Notes: generated from the letters alone by a model not told the origin. Shown: positions 24,817-33,140, counted from the stretch's first letter. The stretch: 64,000 nucleotides of DNA from Gaiellasilicea sp963761905 (GCA_963761905.1 CAVXIQ010000002.1:34479-98478); one strand, 5' to 3'. Program-made: numbers and translations.

Positions 24817-25434
24817 ATGAGGGCGAGCAAACTCTTCGAGATTGGCGGGATCGTCGCAGGACTGGTGCTGGTGCTGTTCGGCGCCGCTGCGATCTACATG
24901 GGCGTCGACGGCCGCGCGACGGTCCGCGACAGCATCAAGCAGGAGCAGATCACGTTCGGCGCCGCTGATGACCCGGCGGTCGCCAAGTTCGCGTCTCAGT
25001 GGGCCGACGAGCAGGTCACGACCGGTACCCAGGCACGGGCGTTTGCACAGGTCATCCGCGAGCACGCGCTCGAGAGCTCTGGCGGCCTGGCCTACGCGCA
25101 GATGGGACGGTTCATCTCCGCCGACGACCCGAAGAACCCGGCCGGCACGAGCGACGAGGCCGCGGCTCTGAAGGACGAGACGGGAGCCCCGCTCTCTAAC
25201 ACGGCCCGCAACACCTGGATCACCGCGACCGCGCTCTCGACCGCGCTCAACATGAGCTACATGGCCGAGCAGATGGCCCTGTTCGGGATCGTCGTCGGGA
25301 TCGCCTTGCTCCTCAGCGGGATCGGCTTCATCGTGCTGGCACTCGGTGGCGCCCTGCGCCGCCGCGAAGCACCGGAAGTGGCTACGAGCACGACGAGCAA
25401 GACCAAGCCGCGTCCGGCCGTCATCACCGGCTGA
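24817..25434 (+). CDS. Bitopic membrane protein with two helices and an extracytoplasmic loop
   Basis: 205 aa; AAGGAGG (24804-24810) is 6 nt upstream of ATG 24817. Helix 1 is IVAGLVLVLFGAAAIYMGV (residues about 11-30); helix 2 is MALFGIVVGIALLLSGIGFIVLALGG (about 150-175). The 120-residue loop between contains ITFGAADDPAVAKFASQWADEQVTTGTQAR, and the tail is basic and Thr-rich. Such proteins recur in actinobacteria without an assigned role. Followed by a clear terminator. Confidence 0.7.
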   Translation: MRASKLFEIGGIVAGLVLVLFGAAAIYMGVDGRATVRDSIKQEQITFGAADDPAVAKFASQWADEQVTTGTQARAFAQVIREHALESSGGLAYAQMGRFISADDPKNPAGTSDEAAALKDETGAPLSNTARNTWITATALSTALNMSYMAEQMALFGIVVGIALLLSGIGFIVLALGGALRRREAPEVATSTTSKTKPRPAVITG

Positions 25435-25456
25435 CGAGCGGGACTCGTGCCCCGAC

Positions 25457-25490
25457 CCGAGGGCGGCTCCGGCCGCCCTCGGTGTTTGTC
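25457..25490 (+). terminator. Rho-independent terminator
   Basis: Perfect 11-bp stem CCGAGGGCGGC / GCCGCCCTCGG with a TCCG loop, followed by TGTTTGTC. Lies 23 bp after the membrane-protein stop; the best-formed terminator in the window. Confidence 0.85.
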
Positions 25491-25741
25491 CGAGGAGCTC
25501 GTCCTGGCCGGCAAGGCGGGTCGGCTCGTCAAGGGTTTCGCGGCACGCCGTCGCGCTGATGTCGCCTCCCTGACCGACCTCGTCCATCGCCTGGCGCGCT
25601 GGGGGACGACCTGCCCGCCGTCGCCGAGCGCGACCTCAACCCTGCGCGCCCTTCCCGACGGCTGCGTCGCGGTCGACGCCCGGATGCGGCCCGAGAGTCG
25701 CTCGCACCAAGAGCTGGTAGCGGGCTCCCGCTCCGACTGCG

Positions 25742-26395
25742 CTACGAGTCGGCGTCCAAGAAGCCGTGCTCGAGGGCATAACGGACGAGCTCGGCGCGGG
25801 TGGAGAGGCGCAGCTTCTGCATGATGTGCGCGCGGTGGGTCTCAGCGGTGCGCACCGAGATAAAGAGCTTGTCGGAGATCTCCTGGTTGGTGTGGCCGAG
25901 GGCGAGTAGGCGTAGGACGTCGCGCTCTCGGTCTGAGAGAGGGTCTTCTTCGTTCCGCTTTCGCTCCTCAGCTTCGGCCACGACCATGCGCGCACCCAGG
26001 GTCGGGTGGACGTAGTTGCGTCCAGCGGCGACCTCGCGCACGGCGGCGACGAGGTCGGTGTCGGCGGCCTCCTTGAGGATGTAACCGGTAGCGCCGGCGG
26101 CGAAGGCCTGGCGCACGTAGTTCGGATCGTCCTGCATCGAGAGGATCAGGACCTTCGCCTCGGGAGCGTCGTGGAGGACGTCGGGAATCGCCTCGATGCC
26201 GCTCTTGCCCGGCATGACGACGTCCATCAGGATCAGATCGGGCTTCTGGGCCAGCGCCTCGAAGAGGGCGTGCTGGGCGTCGCCGGCCTCGCCAACCACC
26301 TCGATGTCGGCCTCAGATTCGAGCACCCTGCGCAGGCCGTTCCGGACGACAGGGTGGTCGTCGACGATCAGAACCCGAATGGGCGTGTCGCTCAT
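25742..26395 (-). CDS. NarL/LuxR-family response regulator
   Basis: 217 aa. Receiver with Asp10-Asp11 (VDDHP), phospho-acceptor Asp in LILMDVVMPGKSG and Lys in YILKEA. The HTH is LSDRERDVLRLLALGHTNQEISDKLFISVRTAETHRAHIMQKL. The start overlaps the kinase stop, so the two form a transcription unit reading toward the terminator region. In layout it resembles the DevR/DevS type pair. Confidence 0.92.
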   Translation of the reverse strand: MSDTPIRVLIVDDHPVVRNGLRRVLESEADIEVVGEAGDAQHALFEALAQKPDLILMDVVMPGKSGIEAIPDVLHDAPEAKVLILSMQDDPNYVRQAFAAGATGYILKEAADTDLVAAVREVAAGRNYVHPTLGARMVVAEAEERKRNEEDPLSDRERDVLRLLALGHTNQEISDKLFISVRTAETHRAHIMQKLRLSTRAELVRYALEHGFLDADS

Positions 26396-28029
26396 GCCAG
26401 CGGCACCTCGGCGACGATCGTCGTCCCGGAGCCGGGTGTCGACTCGATCCTCAGCTTGCCTCCCAGGAGCGCCAGCCGTTCGCCCATGCCGAGGAGGCCG
26501 AGGCCCTCACCACTGCCGTCGCCGCTGGTGAAGCCGCGGCCGTCGTCTTCGATCAGCGCCGTGACCCCGCCGGGCTTGCGAGCCAAGACGATGCTGATGG
26601 TGCCCGCCTGAGCGTGCTTGACGGTGTTCGTCAGCGCCTCCTGCACGATCCGGTAAAGGGCCGTTTCGACGTCGGCCGGCAGCCGTTCGCGAATCCGTGA
26701 CTCAAGCTCGACGCGCATGCCGGTCTGTTCGGAGAAGGTATCGCGGAGGCGCTCGAGCGCCGGTGTGAGTCCGAAGTCGTCGAGCGCTTTAGGTCGCAGT
26801 TCGACGGCGAGGCGGCGTACGTCGTGCAACGTCTGGAGGACTTGTTCGCGAACGGCGGCTAGGGCCTCGGCGTGCTCGGCGTCGTTCTTGGCCTTTCCGA
26901 CCGCGTTCAGGCTGAGCAACACCGAGGTCAGCTCCTGGGCGGTCTGGTCGTGGAGTTCCCGGGCCAGTCGGCGTCGTTCGAGCTCCTGGGCCTCGACAAC
27001 GCGGCGGAGCGCGTCGCGCGCCACTCGCGCCGAAAGGTCGACGGCAACCGCGGCGCGGGCCGCGAAGATCTCGGCGAGCCGGAGGTCGTCTTCGCTGAAG
27101 CGTTCGTCTTCGTTCTCCTTGTCGTAAGCGACGATCACTCCGATCGGCCGCGCGCCGACGAGCAGCGGGACGTAGAGGCCAGTCCGCGCCCCGATCGGAT
27201 CCGTCGCGTGTTGGTCGACCTCCGGATCGTCCGCGAGCTCATCTACGCGTTCGGCTTGCCGGCGCGCTAGCACGCCGCCGCTCTTCGAGCCGGCCCGCTC
27301 GAGACGGAGACCGAGGATCTCGTCCGCGCCGTTGCCGTCCGCCGCTTCGATCCGCAACGTCCTCTCCGAGGCGGGCAGTGCGATCGTGACAACTCGCGCT
27401 CCGATCAGGCTCCGCAGCCGCTGGCAGATGAGCTGCAAAAGGCGTGGCAGCTCGATCTCGCCGGCCAGCGCCGCGCCGACCTCGTTGAGCGCCTCGAGTT
27501 GCGCAGACCAGTTGGTCGAATCCTCGAGCAGTCGCGCGTTCTCGATCGCCACCGCCGCTTGAGTGGCGAGCGTCTCGACCAGCTCTTGATCCTCGCCCGT
27601 AAACGGGCCACCAGCCTTCTCGGTCAGGTACAGGTTGCCGTAGGCCCGCCCGCGGAGGAGGATCGGCACGCCAAGGAAGCCGCGCATGGGCGGATGATTC
27701 GCTGGGAAACCGACCGAGCGCGGGTCTTCGCCGATCGACTGCAAGCGCAGCGGCTCGGCGTTCTTGATCAGGACGCCAAGGATGCCGCGCCCGCGCGGCA
27801 GCTCACCGATCGCGGCGTGCGTCTCAGGGTCGATACCAGTGGTCAGGAACCGCTCGAGCTCCGTTCCGGTTCCGTCGATGACGCCGAGCGCCGCGTAGCG
27901 CGCCCCGGTGAGGTCGGCGGCCGTCTCGACCAGCTTCTGCAGCAGATCGTCAAGGGACAGCTCCGAGCCGAGCGCGATGCCGGCATCGATGAGGCCGCGG
28001 AGGCGCTCAGTTAGGGACGTCTCGACCAT
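26392..28029 (-). CDS. Tandem-GAF sensor histidine kinase (DevS-like)
   Basis: 545 aa from ATG 28029 (MVETSLTERLRGLIDAG); longer frames lack support. The first GAF domain (about 20-165) contains ARYAALGVID, LPRGRGILGVLI and HPPMRGFLGVPILLRGRAYGNLYLTEK. The second GAF (about 190-335) contains GLYVPLLVGARPIGVIV. A HisKA_3 helix follows with RRLARELHDQTAQELTSVL, then HATPase_c with EALTNTVKHAQA and DDGRGF. No membrane helix, so a cytoplasmic redox/gas or small-ligand sensor is likely. The first GAF closely follows DevS/DosS architecture, but I cannot identify a haem ligand with certainty. Confidence 0.9.
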   Translation of the reverse strand: MVETSLTERLRGLIDAGIALGSELSLDDLLQKLVETAADLTGARYAALGVIDGTGTELERFLTTGIDPETHAAIGELPRGRGILGVLIKNAEPLRLQSIGEDPRSVGFPANHPPMRGFLGVPILLRGRAYGNLYLTEKAGGPFTGEDQELVETLATQAAVAIENARLLEDSTNWSAQLEALNEVGAALAGEIELPRLLQLICQRLRSLIGARVVTIALPASERTLRIEAADGNGADEILGLRLERAGSKSGGVLARRQAERVDELADDPEVDQHATDPIGARTGLYVPLLVGARPIGVIVAYDKENEDERFSEDDLRLAEIFAARAAVAVDLSARVARDALRRVVEAQELERRRLARELHDQTAQELTSVLLSLNAVGKAKNDAEHAEALAAVREQVLQTLHDVRRLAVELRPKALDDFGLTPALERLRDTFSEQTGMRVELESRIRERLPADVETALYRIVQEALTNTVKHAQAGTISIVLARKPGGVTALIEDDGRGFTSGDGSGEGLGLLGMGERLALLGGKLRIESTPGSGTTIVAEVPLA

Positions 28030-28356
28030 CAGGGGGATTATCAGCGTCGACCGCACGCAGACGCGCCTCGCCCGACCGAACAAGTCCGCTAACGCTCAGG
28101 GAGGAGGTCGGTCAAAGACCAGCCGCGCCGGCTACGGTCGCGGAATGTCGCGTGCGTGCAGCAGACGTGGCAGCGGTAGCCATCCTCAGCGTCGGCGCCA
28201 AGGTTCCGGCCGTGCTCTGGAACGGGATTGGCCCGCTTATCGCGGGCGGTCTCCTCGCTCTCGGGAGTGCGCCCGAAGCGCTAGGCCGGCTCGCCGCTGA
28301 CCAACCGAGCATTACCCGACCTGCTCGCTCCTCGGGGCGACCTCGAGAGGAGTGTC
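28030..28356. other. Interval upstream of the GAF kinase gene
   Basis: About 330 bp holding the kinase promoter. One minus-strand frame ending near 28100 encodes YRCHVCCTHATF but has no ATG, GTG or TTG start. Nothing else is supported. Confidence 0.35.
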
Positions 28357-28518
28357 ACGAAGCTGATCCTCGGCGCCAGGAACGCGATCTTCGCGCTCGC
28401 AACCGTCGGTTGCCTGGCCGGCGCGCTGAGCGGCCTCGACATTTTCGCGCCGTTCGCCGGAGGCGCTTGGGCGATGACCGTCGTCGCCAGTCTCGCTCTT
28501 GACGCGCCCGGGGACTAG
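28357..28518 (+). CDS. 53-aa membrane protein with ACG in place of the start codon
   Basis: Encodes KLILGARNAIFALATVGC, then LAGALSGLDIFAPFAGGA and WAMTVVASLALDAPGD: two hydrophobic segments. It aligns end to end with the 53-aa protein at 49141-49302 (APFAGGAWAM and LALDAPG shared), including the upstream CTCGAGAGGAG ribosome site. Where the paralogue has ATG this copy has ACG at 28357. Either ACG initiates weakly or the copy is silenced. Confidence 0.5.
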   Translation, partial: TKLILGARNAIFALATVGCLAGALSGLDIFAPFAGGAWAMTVVASLALDAPGD

Positions 28519-28683
28519 CTGGGCGATCGGCTCGCACCATGGCGCGTTCGGCCCCTTCTATTCGCCGGTGGACGTCGAGTTCGCGGAACATGTCGGTAGA
28601 GGCTTTCGACGGTCTTCGGGCTGGCTGGCGCACGTACTGGCGCACGGATGCATAAATCCCCGTAAATCGGCGCTTTCGAACCA

Positions 28684-28749
28684 GTCTCGAAAACCGTTAT
28701 CCGTCTTAACGGCGGATCGAGGGTTCAAATCCCTCCCCCTCCGCTCAAC
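28684..28749 (+). repeat. Right 66-bp direct repeat (partial tRNA-Ser copy, att site)
   Basis: Identical to 20976-21041. It lacks the 5' acceptor and D-arm, so it is not a functional tRNA. It marks the right end of the island; core chromosome resumes with corA. Confidence 0.9.
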
Positions 28750-28800
28750 CAGGGCGTGTGGTGAGGTCGGTTCGCGGCTGCCTCGCGCGCAGCGGTCTGA

Positions 28801-28816
28801 TCAGAAGGCCTTCTGA
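28801..28816. repeat. 16-bp perfect palindrome downstream of corA
   Basis: TCAGAAGGCCTTCTGA, 26 bp after the corA stop on the minus strand. Could be a short terminator stem or a protein site. Confidence 0.4.
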
Positions 28817-28842
28817 GCAATCATCGTCGCTGTGGGGTTGAG

Positions 28843-29803
28843 CTAGATCCAGCTGCGCTGTTTCGCGGCGCCGATCGTGAGCGGAGCGATCAGGACGATC
28901 ACTGCCACCACAGCCCAGAACAGCTTTGGCTCGTCGAAGAGGCCGACCTCGAAGTTCATGCCCATGATCCCGGCGATCAGCGCGCCGGGCAGGAGGATCA
29001 CTGAGGCGAGGGTCAGGACCTTCATGATCTCGTTCGTCCGGTGGCCTTCGCGGGCGACGAGGACGTCGAAGGAGCCGACGATCGCCTCACGCGCATCTCG
29101 CGCCTCCTGCACCGTCGATTCGAATCGTTGCAGGAGCGACTGGAATTGCCGACTCGAATGGTGGTCGCCGAGCGCCTCCAGCTCAGGATGAGTGAGCGAG
29201 ACGAGCGCGGAGCGGTGAGCAGCAAGAGCACGACGGAGGTTGCCGACCTCGATCCGCATTTCGACCAGCTGCTCGATGTCGTGCTCGGGCTCGCCATCTC
29301 CGCGCATTGCCTGAATATCGAACTTCTCGAGCCGCTGCTCGACCCGCTCGAAGGCTGCCGAGTAGGAGCCGAGCACCCATTCCAGGAGTGCTGCGAGGAA
29401 GCCGGGTCCGTCGAGCGAGCCGGTATCACCGGAGCCAGACACTCTCTCTGCGAATTCCTCCAGCACCGGAATCGGGACGTCGTGGGCGGTGATCACCCAG
29501 CGCTCCCCCACGACACATTCGAGCGCGATTAGCTCTCCTTCCTCCTCCTCGTCGGGCGCGTAGGTGGTGACGTGGATGTAACGGCCACAGTCGTGAAAGC
29601 TCGCCCGTCCCTTCGACCCCGCAAGACAGTCCCGCGTCTCCGAGTCGAGCACGAACTCGGCCGCTATCCGTTCGGCGTCGTCCTTCGAAGCGCGTTCGAC
29701 ATCGACCCAGAGCAGCTGATGTGCGGCCCAACCGCCGCGGGCGATCCTCGATGCTTTCCAGCTGCTCGACTCGATCACGGTCGAACAAGATCGGATTACG
29801 CAT
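28843..29803 (-). CDS. corA: CorA-family magnesium/cobalt transporter, one apparent frameshift near its 5' end
   Basis: The C-terminal hallmark GMN motif is present (IAGIMGMNFEV) between two helices (TLASVILLPGALIAGIMG and FWAVVAVIVLIAPLTIG), after a long cytoplasmic domain with coiled helices (FERVEQRLEKFDIQAM). The main frame lacks a good start. In the next frame ATG 29803 gives MRNPILFDRDRVEQLESIED, which joins ARGGWAAHQLLWVDV in the main frame if one base is removed near 29748. Total span is 3n+1, as one insertion predicts. GTG 29778 is an in-frame alternative. Imports Mg2+ (or Co2+) as a pentamer. Confidence 0.85.
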
Positions 29804-30019
29804 TTGCCAACCACCTGTCCGCCTCGGGTGAGATCCCGTTCGACGCAAGGACGGCGCCCCCTGTCAGTCGTCCCGGCCGGGAGAAATCGCAGAGAGCCAG
29901 CGATAGCTGTGTAGCAGCCGCCGCCACCACACACATCCAGCTGATCGGTCGGCGTGCTCGTCTCCCCGCGGAGCACCTCCAGCTCTGCGCCTTCACCGCA
30001 CGCCGGTGTCGGCGCGGTG

Positions 30020-30313
30020 ATGGTCAACCTGAACCCGCGTTCGAGCGTGAGCTGGACCGACCTGTTCCTGTCCTACGGCGCATTTGTCGAGGGCTCGCAG
30101 GCCGGATTCGTTACCTCGATCCCGCACGACCACAGCAGCTACAAGCGGGCGGCGTTGATGGAGCTCGAGCCCGCTCTGGAAGCCCTGCTCGGCGATCAAG
30201 CGGCGCTCCAGCGAGAGCTGCGCGAACGAGGTGGCGAGCTGTACCTCGAAGCGCGCGCCCGCCTGTTGCACCTGGCTACGCGCTCGGGCCGGGCGCGGCG
30301 CTCCGACCGGTGA
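30020..30313 (+). CDS. Hypothetical protein (97 aa)
   Basis: ATG 30020 opens MVNLNPRSSVSWTDLFLSYG, followed by FVTSIPHDHSSYKRA and a helical, acidic/basic C-terminus (LMELEPALEALLGDQAALQRELRERGGELYLEAR). No recognised motif; divergent from corA and upstream of a secreted protein. A minus-strand frame over the same DNA looks less protein-like. Confidence 0.45.
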   Translation: MVNLNPRSSVSWTDLFLSYGAFVEGSQAGFVTSIPHDHSSYKRAALMELEPALEALLGDQAALQRELRERGGELYLEARARLLHLATRSGRARRSDR

Positions 30314-30392
30314 CGGCACTCTCCTTCGATCGGCCCGCCCACATGCGGGCCGAGGAGCGGTCGCTGGCCGCTCCGCCGCGATCCCGCTAGCG

Positions 30393-31751
30393 TTGGCTCG
30401 TCGAGGGAGAGGTGTCGCCGTTCACGCTCGAATCCGGCCGTTCGGACTGCTGTTCGTGCTCCTTGCGGGCGGATTCGCACTCGGCGGGCCGCTGACCGAG
30501 ACGGCCCGTTCGGCCGTCCCGACGAGCTGGTGTGGCACGGGAGCCAGCGCGACCGACCGGCTACCTGACGTCGCCGGACGGCAGATCCACGTGATTTACG
30601 CCGTGCCCTCGGACGGCCCGGAGCGCTTCACAGCCGCGGCGTCGGAGATCGCGACCGACCTCGCGAGCGTCGACGCCTGGTGGCGGCGCGAAGATCCGGC
30701 CCGCACACTCCGCTTCGACACCTATCCGTTCGCCGGGTGCTCGGGGCTCGGCCAGCTCGACCTGTCGTTCGTGCGCCTGCAGCAGCCCACGGCCTTCTAC
30801 CAGAGCTTCGCGGGTCGGTTCTCGAGGCTCGCGGTCGATCTCAGTTCCACGTTCGACTCCTCCGCGAAGAAGTACCTCGTTTACTTCGAAGGAGCGGCCG
30901 GAGACGGAAGCGGCGTCTGCGGTCAGGCCACGACCAGCCTCCCCGACCTCGGGCCGAGCTTCGCCGCGATCTACCTCGGCGTACCTCGCTGCGGCACGCT
31001 CGGCGGCGGCGCCTACACCGCGACGACGGCCGCGCACGAGCTCATCCACGCGCTCGGCGGGGTGGCCGTCGGCGCGCCGCACCGTTGCGTGGACTCGGGT
31101 CATACCTGCGACAACGGCACCGACCTGATGCACCCGAGCGGGTTCGGCGACAATTCGATCGAGACGAACGTGCTCGACGTCGGGCGTGATGACTACTACG
31201 ACCACTCGGGCGGCTGGATCGACGTTCGGGACTCGCTCTTCCTGCGTCGGCTCGACGTGGCCCAGCAGCCGCTCACGGTCGCTCTCTCCGGCGCCGTCGG
31301 CGGAAGCAGGGTTCGGAGCGACGCGCCGGGGATCGACTGTCCGACGGTCTGCTCGATCGCCTGGGACGGCGGCGAGCGGGTGATGCTGGAGGCGGTACCC
31401 GGTGACGATCGTCGCGTCGTCCGCTGGACGGGAGCCTGTACCGGCACGAGCTCGACGTGCGCGCTGACGATGGATCGCTCACAGAGCGCCGGGGTCGTGT
31501 TCGGACCACTCACGTACGCGGGACGCGTCGTCGTGGCCGGGCGCGGTCGAGTGACGAGCGCGGCGCTCGGCTTCGCATGCGCCAAGAGCTGTACCGGCCG
31601 CTTCGACGCCGACAGCACAGTCGCCTTCCGCGCAGCGGCCGCTCGGGGCTGGGTCTTCGCCGGCTGGACGGGCGACTGCCGAGGCAAGAGCGCGTGCCGC
31701 CTCCGGTTCGACCGCCGCCACGCGATCCGCGCCGTCTTCAGGCGGCGCTAG
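30393..31751 (+). CDS. Secreted zinc-metalloprotease-like protein with C-terminal InlB-type repeats
   Basis: 452 aa from TTG 30393, which gives LARRGRGVAVHARIRPFG then hydrophobic LLFVLLAGGFALGG as a signal peptide. The middle carries HELIHALGG (HExxH with following Gly), a metzincin-like zinc site, with DLMHP downstream as a possible Met-turn. The C-terminal 150 residues contain two beta repeats (VRWTGACTGTSSTCALTM, FAGWTGDCRGKSACRLRF) with paired Cys, resembling bacterial divergent B-repeats. Several other Cys pairs fit an exported protein. Substrate unknown. The start is uncertain because no ribosome site is obvious. Confidence 0.72.
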   Translation: MARRGRGVAVHARIRPFGLLFVLLAGGFALGGPLTETARSAVPTSWCGTGASATDRLPDVAGRQIHVIYAVPSDGPERFTAAASEIATDLASVDAWWRREDPARTLRFDTYPFAGCSGLGQLDLSFVRLQQPTAFYQSFAGRFSRLAVDLSSTFDSSAKKYLVYFEGAAGDGSGVCGQATTSLPDLGPSFAAIYLGVPRCGTLGGGAYTATTAAHELIHALGGVAVGAPHRCVDSGHTCDNGTDLMHPSGFGDNSIETNVLDVGRDDYYDHSGGWIDVRDSLFLRRLDVAQQPLTVALSGAVGGSRVRSDAPGIDCPTVCSIAWDGGERVMLEAVPGDDRRVVRWTGACTGTSSTCALTMDRSQSAGVVFGPLTYAGRVVVAGRGRVTSAALGFACAKSCTGRFDADSTVAFRAAAARGWVFAGWTGDCRGKSACRLRFDRRHAIRAVFRRR

Positions 31752-31914
31752 AGCGCGTTTCGGAATGACGGTTCGTCGGCGGGGTGTGCTGGGTGGTGCG
31801 AGCGCAAGGACGCAGGGAGCCTCGATAGTCCAGCTATCGAGGCGACTGAGGACGCCGCGATCGTGCCGCCCAGTGCGCCCCGCCGACTCAAGGCTTCATT
31901 TCGAAACGCGCTCT
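31750..31914 (+). other. Long imperfect hairpin, G.U-tolerant on the plus strand
   Basis: Begins in the stop codon of the metalloprotease gene and ends 29 bp before tRNA-Ser(GGA). Outer stem 31750-31768 with 31896-31914 (19 bp); middle stem 31775-31800 with 31862-31887 (26 bp); apical stem 31819-31828 with 31834-31843 (10 bp, loop TCCAG). All seven non-Watson-Crick positions in the outer and middle stems are G.T pairs, so RNA from the plus strand would pair throughout. Could be a giant terminator, a structured RNA or a MITE-like palindrome. Confidence 0.6.
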
Positions 31915-31942
31915 CACGGCTCGGATACCCTGTCGCTCGCCC

Positions 31943-32031
31943 GGAGAGGTGTCCGAGCGGCCGAAGGAGCGCGACTGGAAATCGCGTACGCGTCGAAAGG
32001 CGTGTCGCGGGTTCAAATCCCGCCCTCTCCG
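31943..32031 (+). tRNA. tRNA-Ser(GGA)
   Basis: 89-nt class II tRNA. Acceptor GGAGAGG / CCTCTCC, anticodon loop CTGGAAA (anticodon GGA, reads UCC/UCU), long variable arm, T-loop GGTTCAAATCC. No repeated 3' fragment was noticed elsewhere in the window. Confidence 0.95.
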
Positions 32032-32043
32032 TTGATTGCGCAA

Positions 32044-32073
32044 GATCGGAATCTGCGAAAGCAGATTCCGATC
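32044..32073 (+). terminator. Hairpin after tRNA-Ser(GGA)
   Basis: Perfect 13-bp stem GATCGGAATCTGC / GCAGATTCCGATC closed by a GAAA tetraloop, 12 nt after the tRNA. A smaller stem (GACCC/GGGTC, 32081-32095) follows. Probable tRNA terminator, also serving the convergent cytochrome gene. Confidence 0.65.
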
Positions 32074-32162
32074 GCGCTAAGACCCCTAAAGGGTCGCTTC
32101 GCTCCCGGCTCTTTGACCAGCCCCGGTCTGTTGGCGCGCCGAGGCGCGCTCGGGATCTTGAG

Positions 32163-32803
32163 CTAGCCGCTGGTGGATTCGACGACGTAGGCGGTGACGT
32201 TCGCGATCTGCTCGTCGTCGAGCTGGCCTTCGAACGCGGGCATCGCGCCCGCGCCGTTCCGGACGCGCTGCTCGACGAGCTCCGCGTCCGGCTTGCGATT
32301 CGTCGAGGTTCGGGCCGACGTTGCCCGACGATCCTGCCGCCTCGAGCGTGTGGCAGCCACCGCAGCCCGCCGAGGCGAAGACCGCCTCGCCCGCTGCGGC
32401 GTCACCCGCCGCCTCGCCCGTCTCCGTCTCGCCGGTCTCCGTCTCGCCCGTCTCCGTTCTCACCCGTCTCCGTCTCGCCCGTCTCCGTCTCGCCGGTCTC
32501 GGTCGGCTCGGTCTCGGTCGGCTCGGTTCCGGTCCCGGTCGGCTCGGCGTCGCCCGGAGTGGTCTCCGTGACCTCGGCCGCGTCTCCCTCCTCCTCGCTC
32601 TCCTTGGCGAAGACGACGACGGCGGCGATCATGGCGAGGAAGATCAGCGCCGCCACGGCGATATACGCGCCGAGGCCACGGCCCGGGAAGTTGGGGTTCC
32701 GCCGCGGCAGCACGAACGACGAGACGAGCGCGAAGGCGATGAACACGAGCGCCACGAGCCCGAGCCCGATCTTCCCGTTCGTCGTGATCGCGAGCAACGA
32801 CAC
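32163..32803 (-). CDS. Membrane-anchored c-type cytochrome, two single-base frame breaks
   Basis: Three frames join into one 212-aa protein. N-terminus MSLLAITTNGKIGLGLVALV with two membrane helices (second: AYIAVAALIFLAMIAAVVVFA); an acidic linker with at least five tandem Thr-Glu-Thr-Gly type repeats; then a mono-haem domain with GCGGCHTLEAAG (CxxCH) and NGAGAMPAFEG supplying the distal Met. Extra bases near 32456 and 32292 break the frame; removing both gives an exact multiple of three. Resembles small CccA/cytochrome c550-like electron carriers on the outer membrane face. No oxidase genes adjacent. Confidence 0.75.
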
Positions 32804-32840
32804 CGCGCCGGAACCTACCAGCCCAGGCCGGCGGCCAGAG

Positions 32841-33140
32841 TCACTGGCGCTCGAGCGGCGCCATCGTCAGCCCGTGCGCCTCGAGCTGCGACCAGTAGTG
32901 CTCCGCCCGCTCGCGATGACCCGACCAGACGATCGCCCGTCCGGTCGAGTGGATCCGATTGGCGAGCGACATGCCCTGGTCGTACCCGATCCCAGGGAGC
33001 ACGGACGAGAGCGCGAACGCGACTCCCTCGAAGGTGTTGTGGTTGTCGTTCAGGACGACGACGTTCCAGGGCGCATCGTGCCCGCTTCCGGTGCCGCGGC
33101 GGGCTCGTTCGCGCGGCGGGGTGCGGGTCGCAGGGCTCAT
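32841..33140 (-). CDS. clpS: ClpS adaptor of the Clp protease
   Basis: 99 aa. The conserved N-degron-binding core is WNVVVLNDNHNTFEGVAFALSSVLP, with LNDN-(H/D)NT as the hallmark, followed by GMSLANRIHSTGRAIVWSGHRERAEHYWSQLEAHGL. It delivers N-end-rule substrates to ClpA/ClpC. No clp ATPase gene is next to it. Divergent from the aminopeptidase gene. Confidence 0.9.
   Translation of the reverse strand: MSPATRTPPRERARRGTGSGHDAPWNVVVLNDNHNTFEGVAFALSSVLPGIGYDQGMSLANRIHSTGRAIVWSGHRERAEHYWSQLEAHGLTMAPLERQ

Larger units (their letters stand above)
20976..28749 (+). mobile_element. Genomic island integrated at tRNA-Ser(CGA), integrase not seen
   Basis: About 7.7 kb between the two 66-bp repeats, restoring the tRNA at the left end as tyrosine-integrase elements do. 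Cargo: SRPBCC-like remnant, zinc alcohol dehydrogenase, DUF6544 protein, deazaflavin reductase-like protein, two unknown proteins, NarL regulator, GAF kinase, and a 53-aa membrane protein with a paralogue at 49141. No integrase, excisionase or relaxase is recognisable, so the element is either a decayed remnant or was mobilised in trans. Confidence 0.8.

Noticed and set aside
28100..28280. Minus-strand frame with a CHVCC cluster
   Set aside because: Looks protein-like (YRCHVCCTHATF) but has no ATG, GTG or TTG start and is short; kept only as a note.
28684..28749. A fourth tRNA-Ser gene
   Set aside because: Only the 3' part is present; the acceptor 5' strand and D-arm are missing, so it is an att copy.
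32400..32560. Short tandem repeats in the cytochrome region as a CRISPR array
   Set aside because: They are in-frame TETG codon repeats without spacers of uniform length; no cas genes are present.
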